From Chrysochromulina tobinii (lineage: Eukaryota > Haptophyta > Prymnesiales > Chrysochromulinaceae), in assembly GCA_001275005.1 (NCBI GenBank), contig JWZX01003033.1:1-44280 (forward strand): a stretch of 44,280 nt of DNA. The letters run 5' to 3'. Below are positions 27,461 through 36,046 of the stretch, one piece after another. The first letter of the stretch is position 1, and every line of letters starts with the position of its first letter. Both the position numbers and the translations under genes were made by a program. The notes under the pieces are model-generated. The model was not told where the DNA came from. It searched no databases and saw nothing but the letters and a program-made list of their open reading frames with translations.

Positions 27461-27929
27461 TTTGGCTGCATGGCGAGAATCTTGCATATGTTTGATGGTG
27501 CTAACGTGCTATTCTCATGTGGTGTTTGTTTCTCACTGCGGTGTCAGTACGACGGAGGCCTGGGCGCTAGGTGCGTACCTAATTACGTTCGGTTAGGCGG
27601 GCCCCGTCGGGTCCGCGTCCCGCTGAGGCGTGATCGAAGAGGGCCTCTGTCGGAAAATAGCTGGTTATTATAGGACACATCGTGGTCACTGCCACGAGGC
27701 GGCAGCCTTCGCTCCTCGTGAGTGTGCACTGTCTGGTGTGTGGTGAGGAGCGCGGGGGGACCGCGACGAAACTGACTGACAACCTGAAGGGGTTGGCTCC
27801 ACCTAACCGGGAGTGTGTCCTGGCTCCCCACGGTGATTTTGAACCTATACCTCTCGGCTCCCCCCGGTACCGGTATTTGAACCGGAACTCCCCAGACCTC
27901 CACCCCTAGGTTTGCAATTTCGGTCATGC
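27461..27929. other. Intergenic region with dispersed repeats
   Basis: About 470 bp between two plus-strand genes. It contains repeat family 1 copy A (27738-27780) and, at 27853-27873, CGGCTCCCCCCGGTACCGGTA, which matches the end of repeat family 2 copy C with an 8-nt gap. It probably also holds the exonuclease promoter. Confidence 0.5.
27738..27780 (-). repeat. Dispersed repeat family 1, copy A
   Basis: Reverse complement of the block at 13547-13591: GCGGGGGGACCGCGACGAAA flanked by TGTGTGGTGAGGAGC and CTGACTGAC. Confidence 0.75.
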
Positions 27930-29475
27930 ATGATGGTCTCCTCTCCGGTTGACGCAGAAGCTGTAGATGACCATGGCTTCTTGGACGATGCAGCAGATGG
28001 TGGCGATCATGGTTTCTTGGTGGCCCTCGGAGCAGCAGCAGCTGGCGACGGCGTTGACGAGGCCATGCTGCAAGATGCAATTGCCATCGACTGCGAGATG
28101 GTCAAGACAGAGTCGCAAAACTCGGCGCTCGCACGCGTCTGCGCCGTCTCGTGGGACGAGGAGGTGCTCATGGATGAGTATGTTGCGCCGGGTGCACCAG
28201 TGTCCGACTACCTCACCGTGAGACACAAGACTCACACTCATCGCACTGGCTTCCTCTGCTCTGGAAGTGCCTCCTCGCCACGCTTCACACGCACGTTGAC
28301 TTGCCTCGCCACCTCGACTCACACGCTCGCAACCGCAGCGCTACTCCGGCATTCGCGAGCACGACCTCGTGGGTGCGCCGCCGTTTGCCGAAGTGCAGGC
28401 GCGCGTGGCGGCGATGCTGCGTGGGCGTGTGCTCATCGGCCACGGCGTGCACAACGATCTCAGGGCGCTGCAGCTGAACCATCCGTCAGAGCGGACAATC
28501 GACACAGCCGCCCTCGACTGGGGACCTGGCCGTGCGCTGAACCTCAAGGCCCTCTCACTTGACGTGCTCGGGAAGGCGATTCAGCGCGGCGGTCACAGCC
28601 CGCACGAGGACGCTCTGGCGAGCATGCAGCTGTTCAAGGCGCATCGACTCGCGTCGGGAGACTTGGCGGGACTCTTGCCCTCGCGACCGGTGAGCTGTCG
28701 CCTCTGCTCGATTGAGGCGCCGGCGCCGCCCGGTTGCGTCGTTGAGGCTGCGGACGACGAGACCTCCGCACTTGTCGCCACGCTCGGTGGTGGCAGCGGC
28801 AGCAGTGGCAGCAGCGGCGGCGCGCACGACGACGCGCCCGATGGCGCGCGCGACTGGGTGCTCACGCTCGGGTGGTCGGGTTCGGCGGTGCGCGAGCTGC
28901 TCAGGTGGTACGCCGACTCGGCCCATGCCGACCTCGCGGGCACTGCAAGGGCACCACTGCGGTTCACACCGTCCCTCGCCAAGGAGCACCGTGAACAACT
29001 CCACAAGGAAGCGAAGCGTGTGAACCTCAATACCTTCAGCCAGGGCGTCGGAGCCGCGCGCGCCATTCGTGTGCTGCCCCGCGGCATGGCGCCGCCGCAG
29101 CCGACAGCGGCCACGAGACGGCTCTCTGCACTCGTCTACCGGCTGGCACGGCACGCGGCGCAGCAGAACCTGGAGGGCGAGGCTGCCCCTTTGCCCTACT
29201 CGCTCGGAGAGGTGACGGAGATGGTCGAGTGTGAGGGCAGCGAGCAGCTGCCGCGCGACCTCGAGCGGCTCGTCGCCGCGGCGCGCAGTGCTCTTGGCAC
29301 GCTACCAAAGCCCAACGAAGGCGAGGCTCTGGCACGCCAGATACTGCAGCAGTATGAACGCTGCCTCGTCCTCCAGGGGCGCCTCGACGGGGGGCGCAAC
29401 GTTGGCGCCGGCGGAAGCGCGGCGGCTTTCAAAGGTGGGAGGAAAGACTGGAGGAATAAGACGAGGAGGAAGTGA
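27930..29475 (+). CDS. DEDDh RNA exonuclease (REXO4/ISG20-like) with R3H domain
   Basis: Exons 27930-28217 and 28339-29475, phase 0, across a 121-bp intron with a GTGAGA donor and ACCGCAG acceptor. The junction restores DYLTRYSGI, a REXO4 hallmark; 474 residues. Catalytic residues: D54 and E56 (AIDCEMV), D136 (HGVHNDL), and H182 with D187 (HSPHEDA), a complete DEDDh set. About 300-350 is an R3H domain (LRFTPSLAKEHREQLHKEA, with the R-x3-H core), a single-stranded nucleic-acid binding module. A Gly/Ser linker at about 245-265 joins the two. The C terminus is basic (KDWRNKTRRK), suggesting nucleolar targeting. Expected role: 3'-5' RNA trimming, probably pre-rRNA. Confidence 0.88.
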
Positions 29476-29906
29476 GCTGTTCTGACCGAACGTTCTACAA
29501 AACCCGTACGCCGTGCAGGCTGCAACGAGACCGAGACCAGAGCTCTATTTGCGTTGTACACCGACGATAGAGACCGGACAACAGTTACCGTACAGATACG
29601 CATTAGCTTCGGACTACTCGAGAGAGAAATTTGTAACTGAACAAGCTACCGACCAATAGTACTAGCTACAACATACCCGGTTATGATCCATGTATCCTCG
29701 TGTGTTCTTTAAAAAAGAGACTCGCTCGCGTTCCTCGAGGAGCGGCCTCCCAGCCGCGCGGCCGCGTTTCGAACTGATCGAAGTTGAAGAGCGCGACGTG
29801 TGACAGCCGTACGTGTGGAGAGGGTGTGTTGCTTCGGGGAAGCTAAATGAGGGGGAGTGGGTGATCTTGTGCGACCGCTGCGACGCAGATCGGGCGGGGT
29901 TTTGTC
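29476..29906. other. Convergent intergenic region
   Basis: About 430 bp between the 3' ends of the exonuclease and exostosin genes. Mixed AT content, no coding signature, no repeat that I can support. Confidence 0.45.
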
Positions 29907-31613
29907 TCATCGAGCAGACAAACCAGCCCGCTGCCGGCACGCGAGCGCATCCTCCAGCAGATCTGGGGGCGGTGCCTTCCCCGGCCCTGCTACCACCGCC
30001 TTGTGCACGTACACGCCTTGTGCTCCCGATTTAGCTCCCGATCGCCCCTGTTGGAGTGCGCTCATACATGCGGCAAGCGCCTCGGCGGCTTGGCTAGCGG
30101 TGCGGTTGCTGTTCCCGTTGACTGCACGGTCGCGCAGGGCGGGGGTCAGGCAGCGCCCAAGCACCGCCTCAAGGAAGCGCGAACCTAAACGGCTCTGAGG
30201 CAAATCATAGAGCAAGTCGGCCCGTGCGCGTGAGAGCGCGCGCTGCCGCCGCCCCATCTCAGTCGCGTTCGCCGTGAGCGCCCTTAAGGTGCGCAGCAGC
30301 GAGGCCGGTCGGGCGAGGAATGCCTTCACAGGGACCTTGAGCCAGAAGGCGGAGTAGTCGACGGCGCCAGGGAAGGCGCCCTGTAGCTGGTCGCACAGTA
30401 CGACAGGTAGGCAGCCGGCGGCGACGGCCGAGTACAGGCGCGAAGTGACGCAGGTGTCGCCGGCCGGGCAGAGGCACCAGGCAGAGGAGGCCATCTCGTA
30501 TGCGGTTAGCTCGACGAGCCCGTTGTCCACGTATCGGCCGGGGCTGACGTGCATGCTGCTGGGAGGAGTGGTGCTGCTGGCGGATCCTGGCCTCGCCCTC
30601 GGGCCCGTGGGCGTCAACGTGGGCGTGGGCGTCTCAGCCGAGAGAGCTGAAGAGGAGGAGGAGAGCGATCGGTTGGCAAGGCGTGCAAGGGCACGCCGCG
30701 TGCAGCTTCCGCCCCCAGTCGGCCGTATCAGAATCTCGCCCGTGGCAATCGCCTCCCCGACCTCGCGCTCCTCGAGCATCTCGCCGATCGCACAGCGGAT
30801 CTGGCGGCCCGTGCAGCACACGTCCAGGCTGCCCGCAAAGAAGAGCAGCCGCCGCTTCGTGCGCCCGTCAAGCTTTTGCTGGCTCCTCGTTGCCGATGCA
30901 GTGCCTGCCGCGAGGCCCATCCTCTTTGAGCCCAAGTCCGCCGCCGAAGGCGCGGGGCCAACTTGTTGCGCGTACACCGCTTTCGCCTGCAGCTCCAGTG
31001 CAACGCGCGTCACGTGCAGCGAAGCCTGGTACGGGATCTCGATGACGCATTCACCGACACGCGAAGGGCGAGCAAAAGGACCTGCTTTATACCGACCAAC
31101 GGTCGAGCAGCCCAGCATCTTGGAGAGCGGAGCCATTCGCCGCTCGAGTGTGTATGAGTGCGCGCTGAAGGCGGTCGATGCCCAAAAGTGATCCCGGCCG
31201 CCATGGGCATGCCAATGCGGCGAGGCGAGCAACGCGTCCCGGGCGGCACTCATCCGGGCAGTGTGGCTCTCGGCAAGCCCACGCGGCAACCGCTGTAGAT
31301 GCGCGTGCGAGGAGCCTCCGCTGCTGCAGTTCTTGAGCTTATTGCTCGTGTACTCGAAGATGGGCACGTAGAAGAGCCCGGCCTCAGAGGCATTCCACGT
31401 GCGCGCTGGGTGGTGCGTGAGCACCCTGTGCAGGCCGACTTCGGCCGTGTTCTCAGCCTGGCTCGCCGAGCGCAGCTCACGAAAGCGAGGGCAGTGCCGC
31501 AGCCAATGGTGATTTAGGGTGGTGTGCTCGTACATGAAGAATCTAACGTCACGGCACGCAAACGGCAGCTGCGGCTCAGGGTGCGGCAACGACTCGCCAC
31601 GATAATCGACCAT
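29907..31613 (-). CDS. Exostosin-like (GT47) glycosyltransferase
   Basis: 568 residues from the ATG at 31613; the frame is open to 31682 with only a GTG there. CRDVRFFMYE opens the domain. RRLLFFAGSLDVCCTGRQIR and SSAWCLCPAGDTCVTSRLYSA, followed by GCLPVVLCD and FPGAVDYSAF, form the nucleotide-sugar-binding half of GT47 proteins. A Ser/Thr/Pro insert (about 340-380) interrupts the domain. Family members are Golgi type II proteins that extend cell-wall, scale or proteoglycan sugars. Here no N-terminal membrane anchor is visible, and a TGCAG sits just before the ATG, so a 5' exon carrying the anchor may be missing. The donor sugar cannot be read from sequence. Confidence 0.8.
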   Translation of the reverse strand: MVDYRGESLPHPEPQLPFACRDVRFFMYEHTTLNHHWLRHCPRFRELRSASQAENTAEVGLHRVLTHHPARTWNASEAGLFYVPIFEYTSNKLKNCSSGGSSHAHLQRLPRGLAESHTARMSAARDALLASPHWHAHGGRDHFWASTAFSAHSYTLERRMAPLSKMLGCSTVGRYKAGPFARPSRVGECVIEIPYQASLHVTRVALELQAKAVYAQQVGPAPSAADLGSKRMGLAAGTASATRSQQKLDGRTKRRLLFFAGSLDVCCTGRQIRCAIGEMLEEREVGEAIATGEILIRPTGGGSCTRRALARLANRSLSSSSSALSAETPTPTLTPTGPRARPGSASSTTPPSSMHVSPGRYVDNGLVELTAYEMASSAWCLCPAGDTCVTSRLYSAVAAGCLPVVLCDQLQGAFPGAVDYSAFWLKVPVKAFLARPASLLRTLRALTANATEMGRRQRALSRARADLLYDLPQSRLGSRFLEAVLGRCLTPALRDRAVNGNSNRTASQAAEALAACMSALQQGRSGAKSGAQGVYVHKAVVAGPGKAPPPDLLEDALACRQRAGLSAR

Positions 31614-31768
31614 GACCTTCTGCACGCGCAAGGCACGACGACACAAATTTACGTCACTACATCTCGACCCAGTTGCATGCACCAGGTCCTAAGATCCTGA
31701 ACACGCACACTGATCGCACTCTAGGTACCCGGGGAGACAAAATATCTTACACGCTCGGTTGAGCGCGT

Positions 31769-31795
31769 CGCCTACCGGTACATTACCGGTAGGCG
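31769..31795. repeat. Perfect palindrome with TACCGGTA cores
   Basis: Arms CGCCTACCGGTA (31769-31780) and TACCGGTAGGCG (31784-31795) around a 3-nt loop. The same TACCGGTA core recurs at 32046-32053 at the other side of the repeat, so the two could be element ends. Confidence 0.85.
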
Positions 31796-31931
31796 CTCTG
31801 GGAGCGGGTGGAGGCAGGGTCGGGTTCGCTGGGGGCGGCCTCTTCTGAGTCGGCCGCGGGGAGCGGTCGGCTCCGGGCCTGCGGCTGTTGAGTCGGCCGC
31901 GGCTTCGGTCGTCGCGCTGACGTGCGAGGTG

Positions 31932-32050
31932 TGTGTTGTTGGTGGGTTTCGATGGTTGTGAGGTTCGTCTGTGTGGTCTGTGTGCCTATGTGCGTCCGCG
32001 TGTTCCGTGTGTCTCGTGAGCGTCCCGGCTCCCCCCGGTGTCTTTTTACC
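31932..32050 (-). repeat. Dispersed repeat family 2, copy C
   Basis: Read on the minus strand it gives the block order of copy D at 21299-21428: CACCGGGGGGAGC, ACACGCGGACGCACA, ACAGACGAACCTCACAAC, AACCCA-CCAACAACA. Orientation relative to the adjacent plus-strand gene is opposite to copy D. Confidence 0.8.
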
Positions 32051-32105
32051 GGTAACTTGCGCATGGGACGCTCGGTTTCTTCCGGACTCCCATTTGGCGA
32101 CATCA

Positions 32106-34340
32106 ATGGCGATGGAGCTTCGTCTAGTGGCCGGAACTCCCGCGCGCCCGGATCGCCCAGAAGTCATCAGGCTTCGTGACGGGCTGACTATTGGGCGCCA
32201 CACCAAGCCGCTTCCGAAGCCTGGAGATAAAGGCCCACTTTCGTGTATGCAAGGGTGCGAGTTTTGCGCCAGGCAATCCTACGCCGATGTGGGTCTCGGC
32301 CTGTGCAGGGACTCTATCATCGGCCGGCTGCAGGCGCGGGTGGCCTTGGACTCCAACGGCCATCTCCGGCTGCACCAGCTTAGCCAGGTCAGCCGCACGC
32401 GCGTCGGCGACAAGGTGCTCAAGGCTGACCACTCAGAGCAACTCCTAGATGGGTGCTCAGTCATCTTCGGCGGCTCGGATACTGAGTACGCTTACGTATG
32501 CCGCTCAAGCGTGATGATCGCGGAGGAAGAGGACGGGGGCGAGGAAACCGATGTCGAAGACGGACTGCACGCTTCGGCGGCGGTGGCGGCAGTGGCCAAG
32601 GCGGCCGCAGAGGCCAAGGCCGCCGTGGAGGCGGAAATACAGGCGCTTGCCGAGGCGAAGGCGGTCGCCGAGGCGCAGGTTGCCGCGGAGGCGAAGGCGG
32701 CCGCCGAGGCGCAGGTCGCCGCGGAGGCAAAGGCGGCTGCCGAGATGGAGGCAGCCGCAGAGGCGAGGGCGGCCGCGGAGGCGAAGGCGGCCTTGGCCCG
32801 CAAGCGGAACGTATGGAGTGTCTTCGACGAGGACGATGATGATGAACCGTTGCCGTCGCCGCCACCGCCGCCGGCTGCTGCCTCGAGCGGCGCCGGCGTG
32901 GTAGTGCCATCCGTGGAGGCGCCGCTGGACAACGCGGGTGGCGCGGAGTTCGATGCGGGCGGCGCAGAGAGCGACGTGGCGCAGGCGTTCGCCGAGGCAA
33001 AGTCGCCACAGCCTCCTGCGCCTTCGTCCGTGACTGCGCCGGTGGTCGCGTCTATGCCGGCAGCAGCGCCTTTAGGTCCTAGCGGAACGCCTGGCATGTG
33101 GCAGGTCTTGCTGGGCAATACCCTCCGCCCGTACGAGCCGTCGGTGCAGCACACGCTCGAGTCGGCCTTGATGGCCGGCAAGACGGTCGCCAAGATCACT
33201 GTGCGAGGCACTGACTACGTCGTGAGCCTGCATGAGCCACGCAGGCAGACGAGCGCGGCAGATTCGACCAAGACGCGACCAGTGCGTCGCGAGGGCGGGC
33301 CGCCGCCACCCGCTTTCGTCGACTTGTGTATGTCGCCAGAGGACGAAATGTCTGCGTACAAGATGCCGAGGCGCGAGCGCGACTACGGCTCTCCATCAGC
33401 CATGGCATCGCCCTCGACCGACGTGTCCGACTCGCCAGTCAAGCGCAGGCGAGTGAACGACTCCGAGGACGCGGGCAGCCACGAGCGCGCTGGAGCGCCC
33501 ATGACCGCTACCGGTCAAGCAGCTACCTCTGGCTCGCAGGCCAAGCTAAATTTCTTAACGGCGGGGCAAGTCGATGCATTCCTCTCGAGCTGTGCCTTCA
33601 CAGCTCCGCCAATCGGCGGCAGTCCTGCAGCGGTGCACGCCTCGGTGCACGCCTCCGTGCCAAGGGTTAGCAACAAAGACCAGCAGCGCTGGAAGTATAA
33701 GAACTTCGAGATCCAACGCGCGCCAACGCTAGTGATCAACGGCACCAAGTACACTGATCCGAAGGAGCTACCGAACGAACTGCCTCGCCGGAAAAACTCG
33801 AGTACCTTCTTTGTCACTGTGAATCCCAACAAGGTCGTCCCAGACGACTTGAAGGCTGTGGCCGATGATGCATGGAAAGAGGGCTTACAAGCCCTTGAGC
33901 AGGGCGTTGCTGAAAACGGCACGTGCATCAAGTTTGGACCCAACGACCCCGCCACATTTGCAGCAGACCGCTTCGAAGACGTCATCATTGGGCGGCCGAA
34001 ATTCGTTGCCAAGACCGAGGTTGGCCCGAAGTCCGGCCGGCTGCACGCACATCTTCGTGTGAAGGTCGTCCATTACTCTCAAGTTCACCTCTCGATACCG
34101 AAGATACAAGAGATCTTCAAGAAGGCGTATGACGAAGCAGTGGCTAAGGCCGCCCGGAAGCATACAGGCGGCGACATGAGGCGCACTGCTCATGTGAAAA
34201 GCCAATTGCAAATAAATGGCTTGCCATATGTCGACATTGAGCTTCTGTCACAGTCCAACGCATCGGAGATCATGCTGCGGTACATGTTCAAGGACGACGT
34301 AGCTGCTTGCCCAGATGCAGGTGACGATGACGATGAATGA
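32106..34340 (+). CDS. FHA - Ala-rich helix - WWE - HUH endonuclease-like (Rep) fusion protein
   Basis: 744 residues from ATG 32106 (a second ATG lies two codons on). About 10-125: FHA-like domain (LTIGRHTKPL, a Cys-rich insert, DSIIGRLQARVAL, DGCSVIFGG). About 150-230: Ala/Glu repeat helix. WWE domain at 332-381 (W332, YEPSVQHTLESALMAGK, DYVVSLHEPRRQ). A Ser-rich linker carries a PVKRRR nuclear signal. From about 560 the domain has the HUH Rep layout: FFVTVNP (568-574, motif I), GRLHAHLRV with H647-A-H649 (motif II), and LRYMFKDD with Y726-x2-K729 (motif III), separated by helix-forming segments. HUH enzymes nick single-stranded DNA through the motif III Tyr. No helicase domain follows. FHA and WWE read phosphothreonine and ADP-ribose, pointing to a DNA-damage-linked role; this is inference. 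Confidence 0.75.
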   Translation: MAMELRLVAGTPARPDRPEVIRLRDGLTIGRHTKPLPKPGDKGPLSCMQGCEFCARQSYADVGLGLCRDSIIGRLQARVALDSNGHLRLHQLSQVSRTRVGDKVLKADHSEQLLDGCSVIFGGSDTEYAYVCRSSVMIAEEEDGGEETDVEDGLHASAAVAAVAKAAAEAKAAVEAEIQALAEAKAVAEAQVAAEAKAAAEAQVAAEAKAAAEMEAAAEARAAAEAKAALARKRNVWSVFDEDDDDEPLPSPPPPPAAASSGAGVVVPSVEAPLDNAGGAEFDAGGAESDVAQAFAEAKSPQPPAPSSVTAPVVASMPAAAPLGPSGTPGMWQVLLGNTLRPYEPSVQHTLESALMAGKTVAKITVRGTDYVVSLHEPRRQTSAADSTKTRPVRREGGPPPPAFVDLCMSPEDEMSAYKMPRRERDYGSPSAMASPSTDVSDSPVKRRRVNDSEDAGSHERAGAPMTATGQAATSGSQAKLNFLTAGQVDAFLSSCAFTAPPIGGSPAAVHASVHASVPRVSNKDQQRWKYKNFEIQRAPTLVINGTKYTDPKELPNELPRRKNSSTFFVTVNPNKVVPDDLKAVADDAWKEGLQALEQGVAENGTCIKFGPNDPATFAADRFEDVIIGRPKFVAKTEVGPKSGRLHAHLRVKVVHYSQVHLSIPKIQEIFKKAYDEAVAKAARKHTGGDMRRTAHVKSQLQINGLPYVDIELLSQSNASEIMLRYMFKDDVAACPDAGDDDDE

Positions 34341-34923
34341 GACCTGCCGCATGCTACGCGAGGACTTAGTAAAGCTGTCGCAGTGACCTGTGTGCCGAGT
34401 GGGCGCACTGCAGCGTTCAGTAGCGCGCGTGGCGGGCGCGGAGCGACCGATCAGGTGCCAGAGGAGCCCACAGCTCAGGGTCGCGGCAGGCGCCGCCCGC
34501 CGGTGCGTCGCGTGCGGGAGGCGAGGGTCGAGTCGCGCTGCGAAGCCCGTGCCCCGCGCGAGAGATTGAGGCTATTGAGCATCGTGACGGTTTTTCGAAT
34601 TACGGGGTCGAATTATTTGTAACTCGCACAGTACACACTATGACAACACCCCGGCTCTACCGTACCGTACATGCGTCGACCATCCTTGAAATCTAGACCT
34701 AATACATCGTCGAATATCTTCGAGTACGAAAGACGTGGTGCTGGTGGGGTATTGCACGAGATGCGCGGGAGCGGGCGGGGCAACCCCCGCCGCCGCACGA
34801 GCAACCGCCGCGCGCCGCGGCAGTCGCAAGTCGCGCTTCGGCTCGGCCACGCGGACTCTCTACCTCGACTACGTCCTGTCGCGTGGGCAGTGCGATCTCA
34901 CTCGTCTCTCTCCCCGCTCTAAC
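34341..34923. other. Convergent intergenic region
   Basis: About 580 bp between the FHA-WWE-HUH and WW/UIM genes. An AT-richer patch lies at 34585-34720. No supported gene, repeat or RNA. Confidence 0.45.
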
Positions 34924-35889
34924 TCATCTTCCGCCGAGGCGCTGGCCGTGCCCTCCCGAGAAGCTGCTCGAGCTCTCTAGCCCACTGCGAGCTCGAGATC
35001 TCCCTCCGCCATGGGCTCCGTCCTCGAAGACAGGCAGCCCGGCGGCCCGCCACTCGACCTCGAGCGCATCACGTATGCGCTCTCGCTGCTCTTGGCGCGC
35101 GGTTGCGCCAATCTCGTGCAGGAAGCTGTTAGAGGCGTACATGCTCGTGCTCCACGCGTTGAAGCGCTCCTCGACCGTCGCGTTGAAGGCAGCAGTGTGC
35201 GTGCGCGGCGCCGAGCTCACCCTCGAGGCAACCTTCGAGGCGACGCCGTGCTGCAGCGGAGGCAGCGGCTGCATGTGACCAGGGCTGCGACTCGAGCCTG
35301 GGTGGCCACGTATGCCATCCGCAGATTGCGCTCGCCTCAGGGCTGCGGCTGCTGCGGCGGCTGCCGCCTCACCTGGTCTCTCCTGCTGTTCTGCGCGTGA
35401 TCGAGAAAGGCCGAGGGCCAGCTGGTAATCCTCCTGCTGCTGCAACGCCCTCTGGCGCGATTCGGCCGTGCGCATCGCATCGCGCTCGCGCATGGCAGCC
35501 TCGACGTTCGCCGGTTTGAGCTTGCCTTTCGACAGACTACTGATGCCGATCGGCGGCAGCTTTTGGCTGCGAGTGGCTGGTGACTGCTGCTGCGGAGGTG
35601 GTTCCCACTGCGATACCCCGAGGGTTGCATTGACATAGTAGTGGCGGCTATACTCGGGGCTCCAGCCCATCGCCCATCCTGGAGGCAGGGCATACTGCTG
35701 AGGCTCCGAGGGCCGTGGCCGCTCCTCGCGGTCCGGCGCAAAGTGGACGCGAGAAGTCCTGCGCCTTACTTGCACCGCTGCGGCAGTGTCATCCACGGCG
35801 GGCTGTGGAGCGACCCTCGCATCCTGCTTGCGCTTCGGCTGGTCACCTTGAGGACCAACGTCCGGGCCTCTGCTGCAGCAGGCACCCAT
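34924..35889 (-). CDS. Acylated WW-domain / UIM-like protein
   Basis: 321 residues; ATG at 35889. MGACCS is a strong dual-acylation signal (Gly2 myristoylation, Cys4/5 palmitoylation). WW domain at 68-98 (LPPGWAMGWSPEY, then HYYVNATLGVSQWEPP with W72 and W95), binding Pro-rich ligands. About 152-167 (EDYQLALGLSRS) matches a ubiquitin-interacting motif (acidic, then A-L-x2-S). A poly-Ala stretch follows. The C-terminal third (AAFNATVEERFNAWSTSMYASNSFLHEIGATARQEQRERIRDALEVEW) is helical and unassigned. The expected location is the cytoplasmic face of a membrane. Neighbouring divergent gene 157 bp away encodes a multi-pass membrane protein, but no functional link is shown. Confidence 0.65.
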   Translation of the reverse strand: MGACCSRGPDVGPQGDQPKRKQDARVAPQPAVDDTAAAVQVRRRTSRVHFAPDREERPRPSEPQQYALPPGWAMGWSPEYSRHYYVNATLGVSQWEPPPQQQSPATRSQKLPPIGISSLSKGKLKPANVEAAMRERDAMRTAESRQRALQQQEDYQLALGLSRSRAEQQERPGEAAAAAAAAALRRAQSADGIRGHPGSSRSPGHMQPLPPLQHGVASKVASRVSSAPRTHTAAFNATVEERFNAWSTSMYASNSFLHEIGATARQEQRERIRDALEVEWRAAGLPVFEDGAHGGGRSRARSGLESSSSFSGGHGQRLGGR

Positions 35890-36046
35890 GCCGCAAAGTG
35901 TGTGCGGAAATTTGCGTTAGATTCCCCACAGGCGAGTCTCGGCGCCGTCCTGGGGGCTCCACGCTCGGCGTGCGACTCTCACTAGGATAAACGAGGGCTC
36001 TCTATCCGGAGGCATATGAAAAAACGACTTGTCTGAAGCAAAGTTG
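35890..36046. promoter_or_regulatory. Divergent promoter region, WW/UIM / membrane protein
   Basis: 157 bp between starts. It contains the upstream ORF MKKRLV (36016-36036), which could lower translation of the membrane protein. Confidence 0.35.

Larger units (their letters stand above)
31614..32105. promoter_or_regulatory. Divergent promoter region, exostosin / FHA-WWE-HUH protein, with repeat
   Basis: 492 bp between starts. It contains a perfect 12-bp-arm palindrome (31769-31795) and repeat family 2 copy C (31932-32050) immediately before the plus-strand gene. Confidence 0.45.

Noticed and set aside
27541-27900. Possible rRNA-like or structured RNA (GC-rich, GGAAAATAGCTGG)
   Set aside because: No run of conserved rRNA positions; the block is better explained by dispersed repeats.
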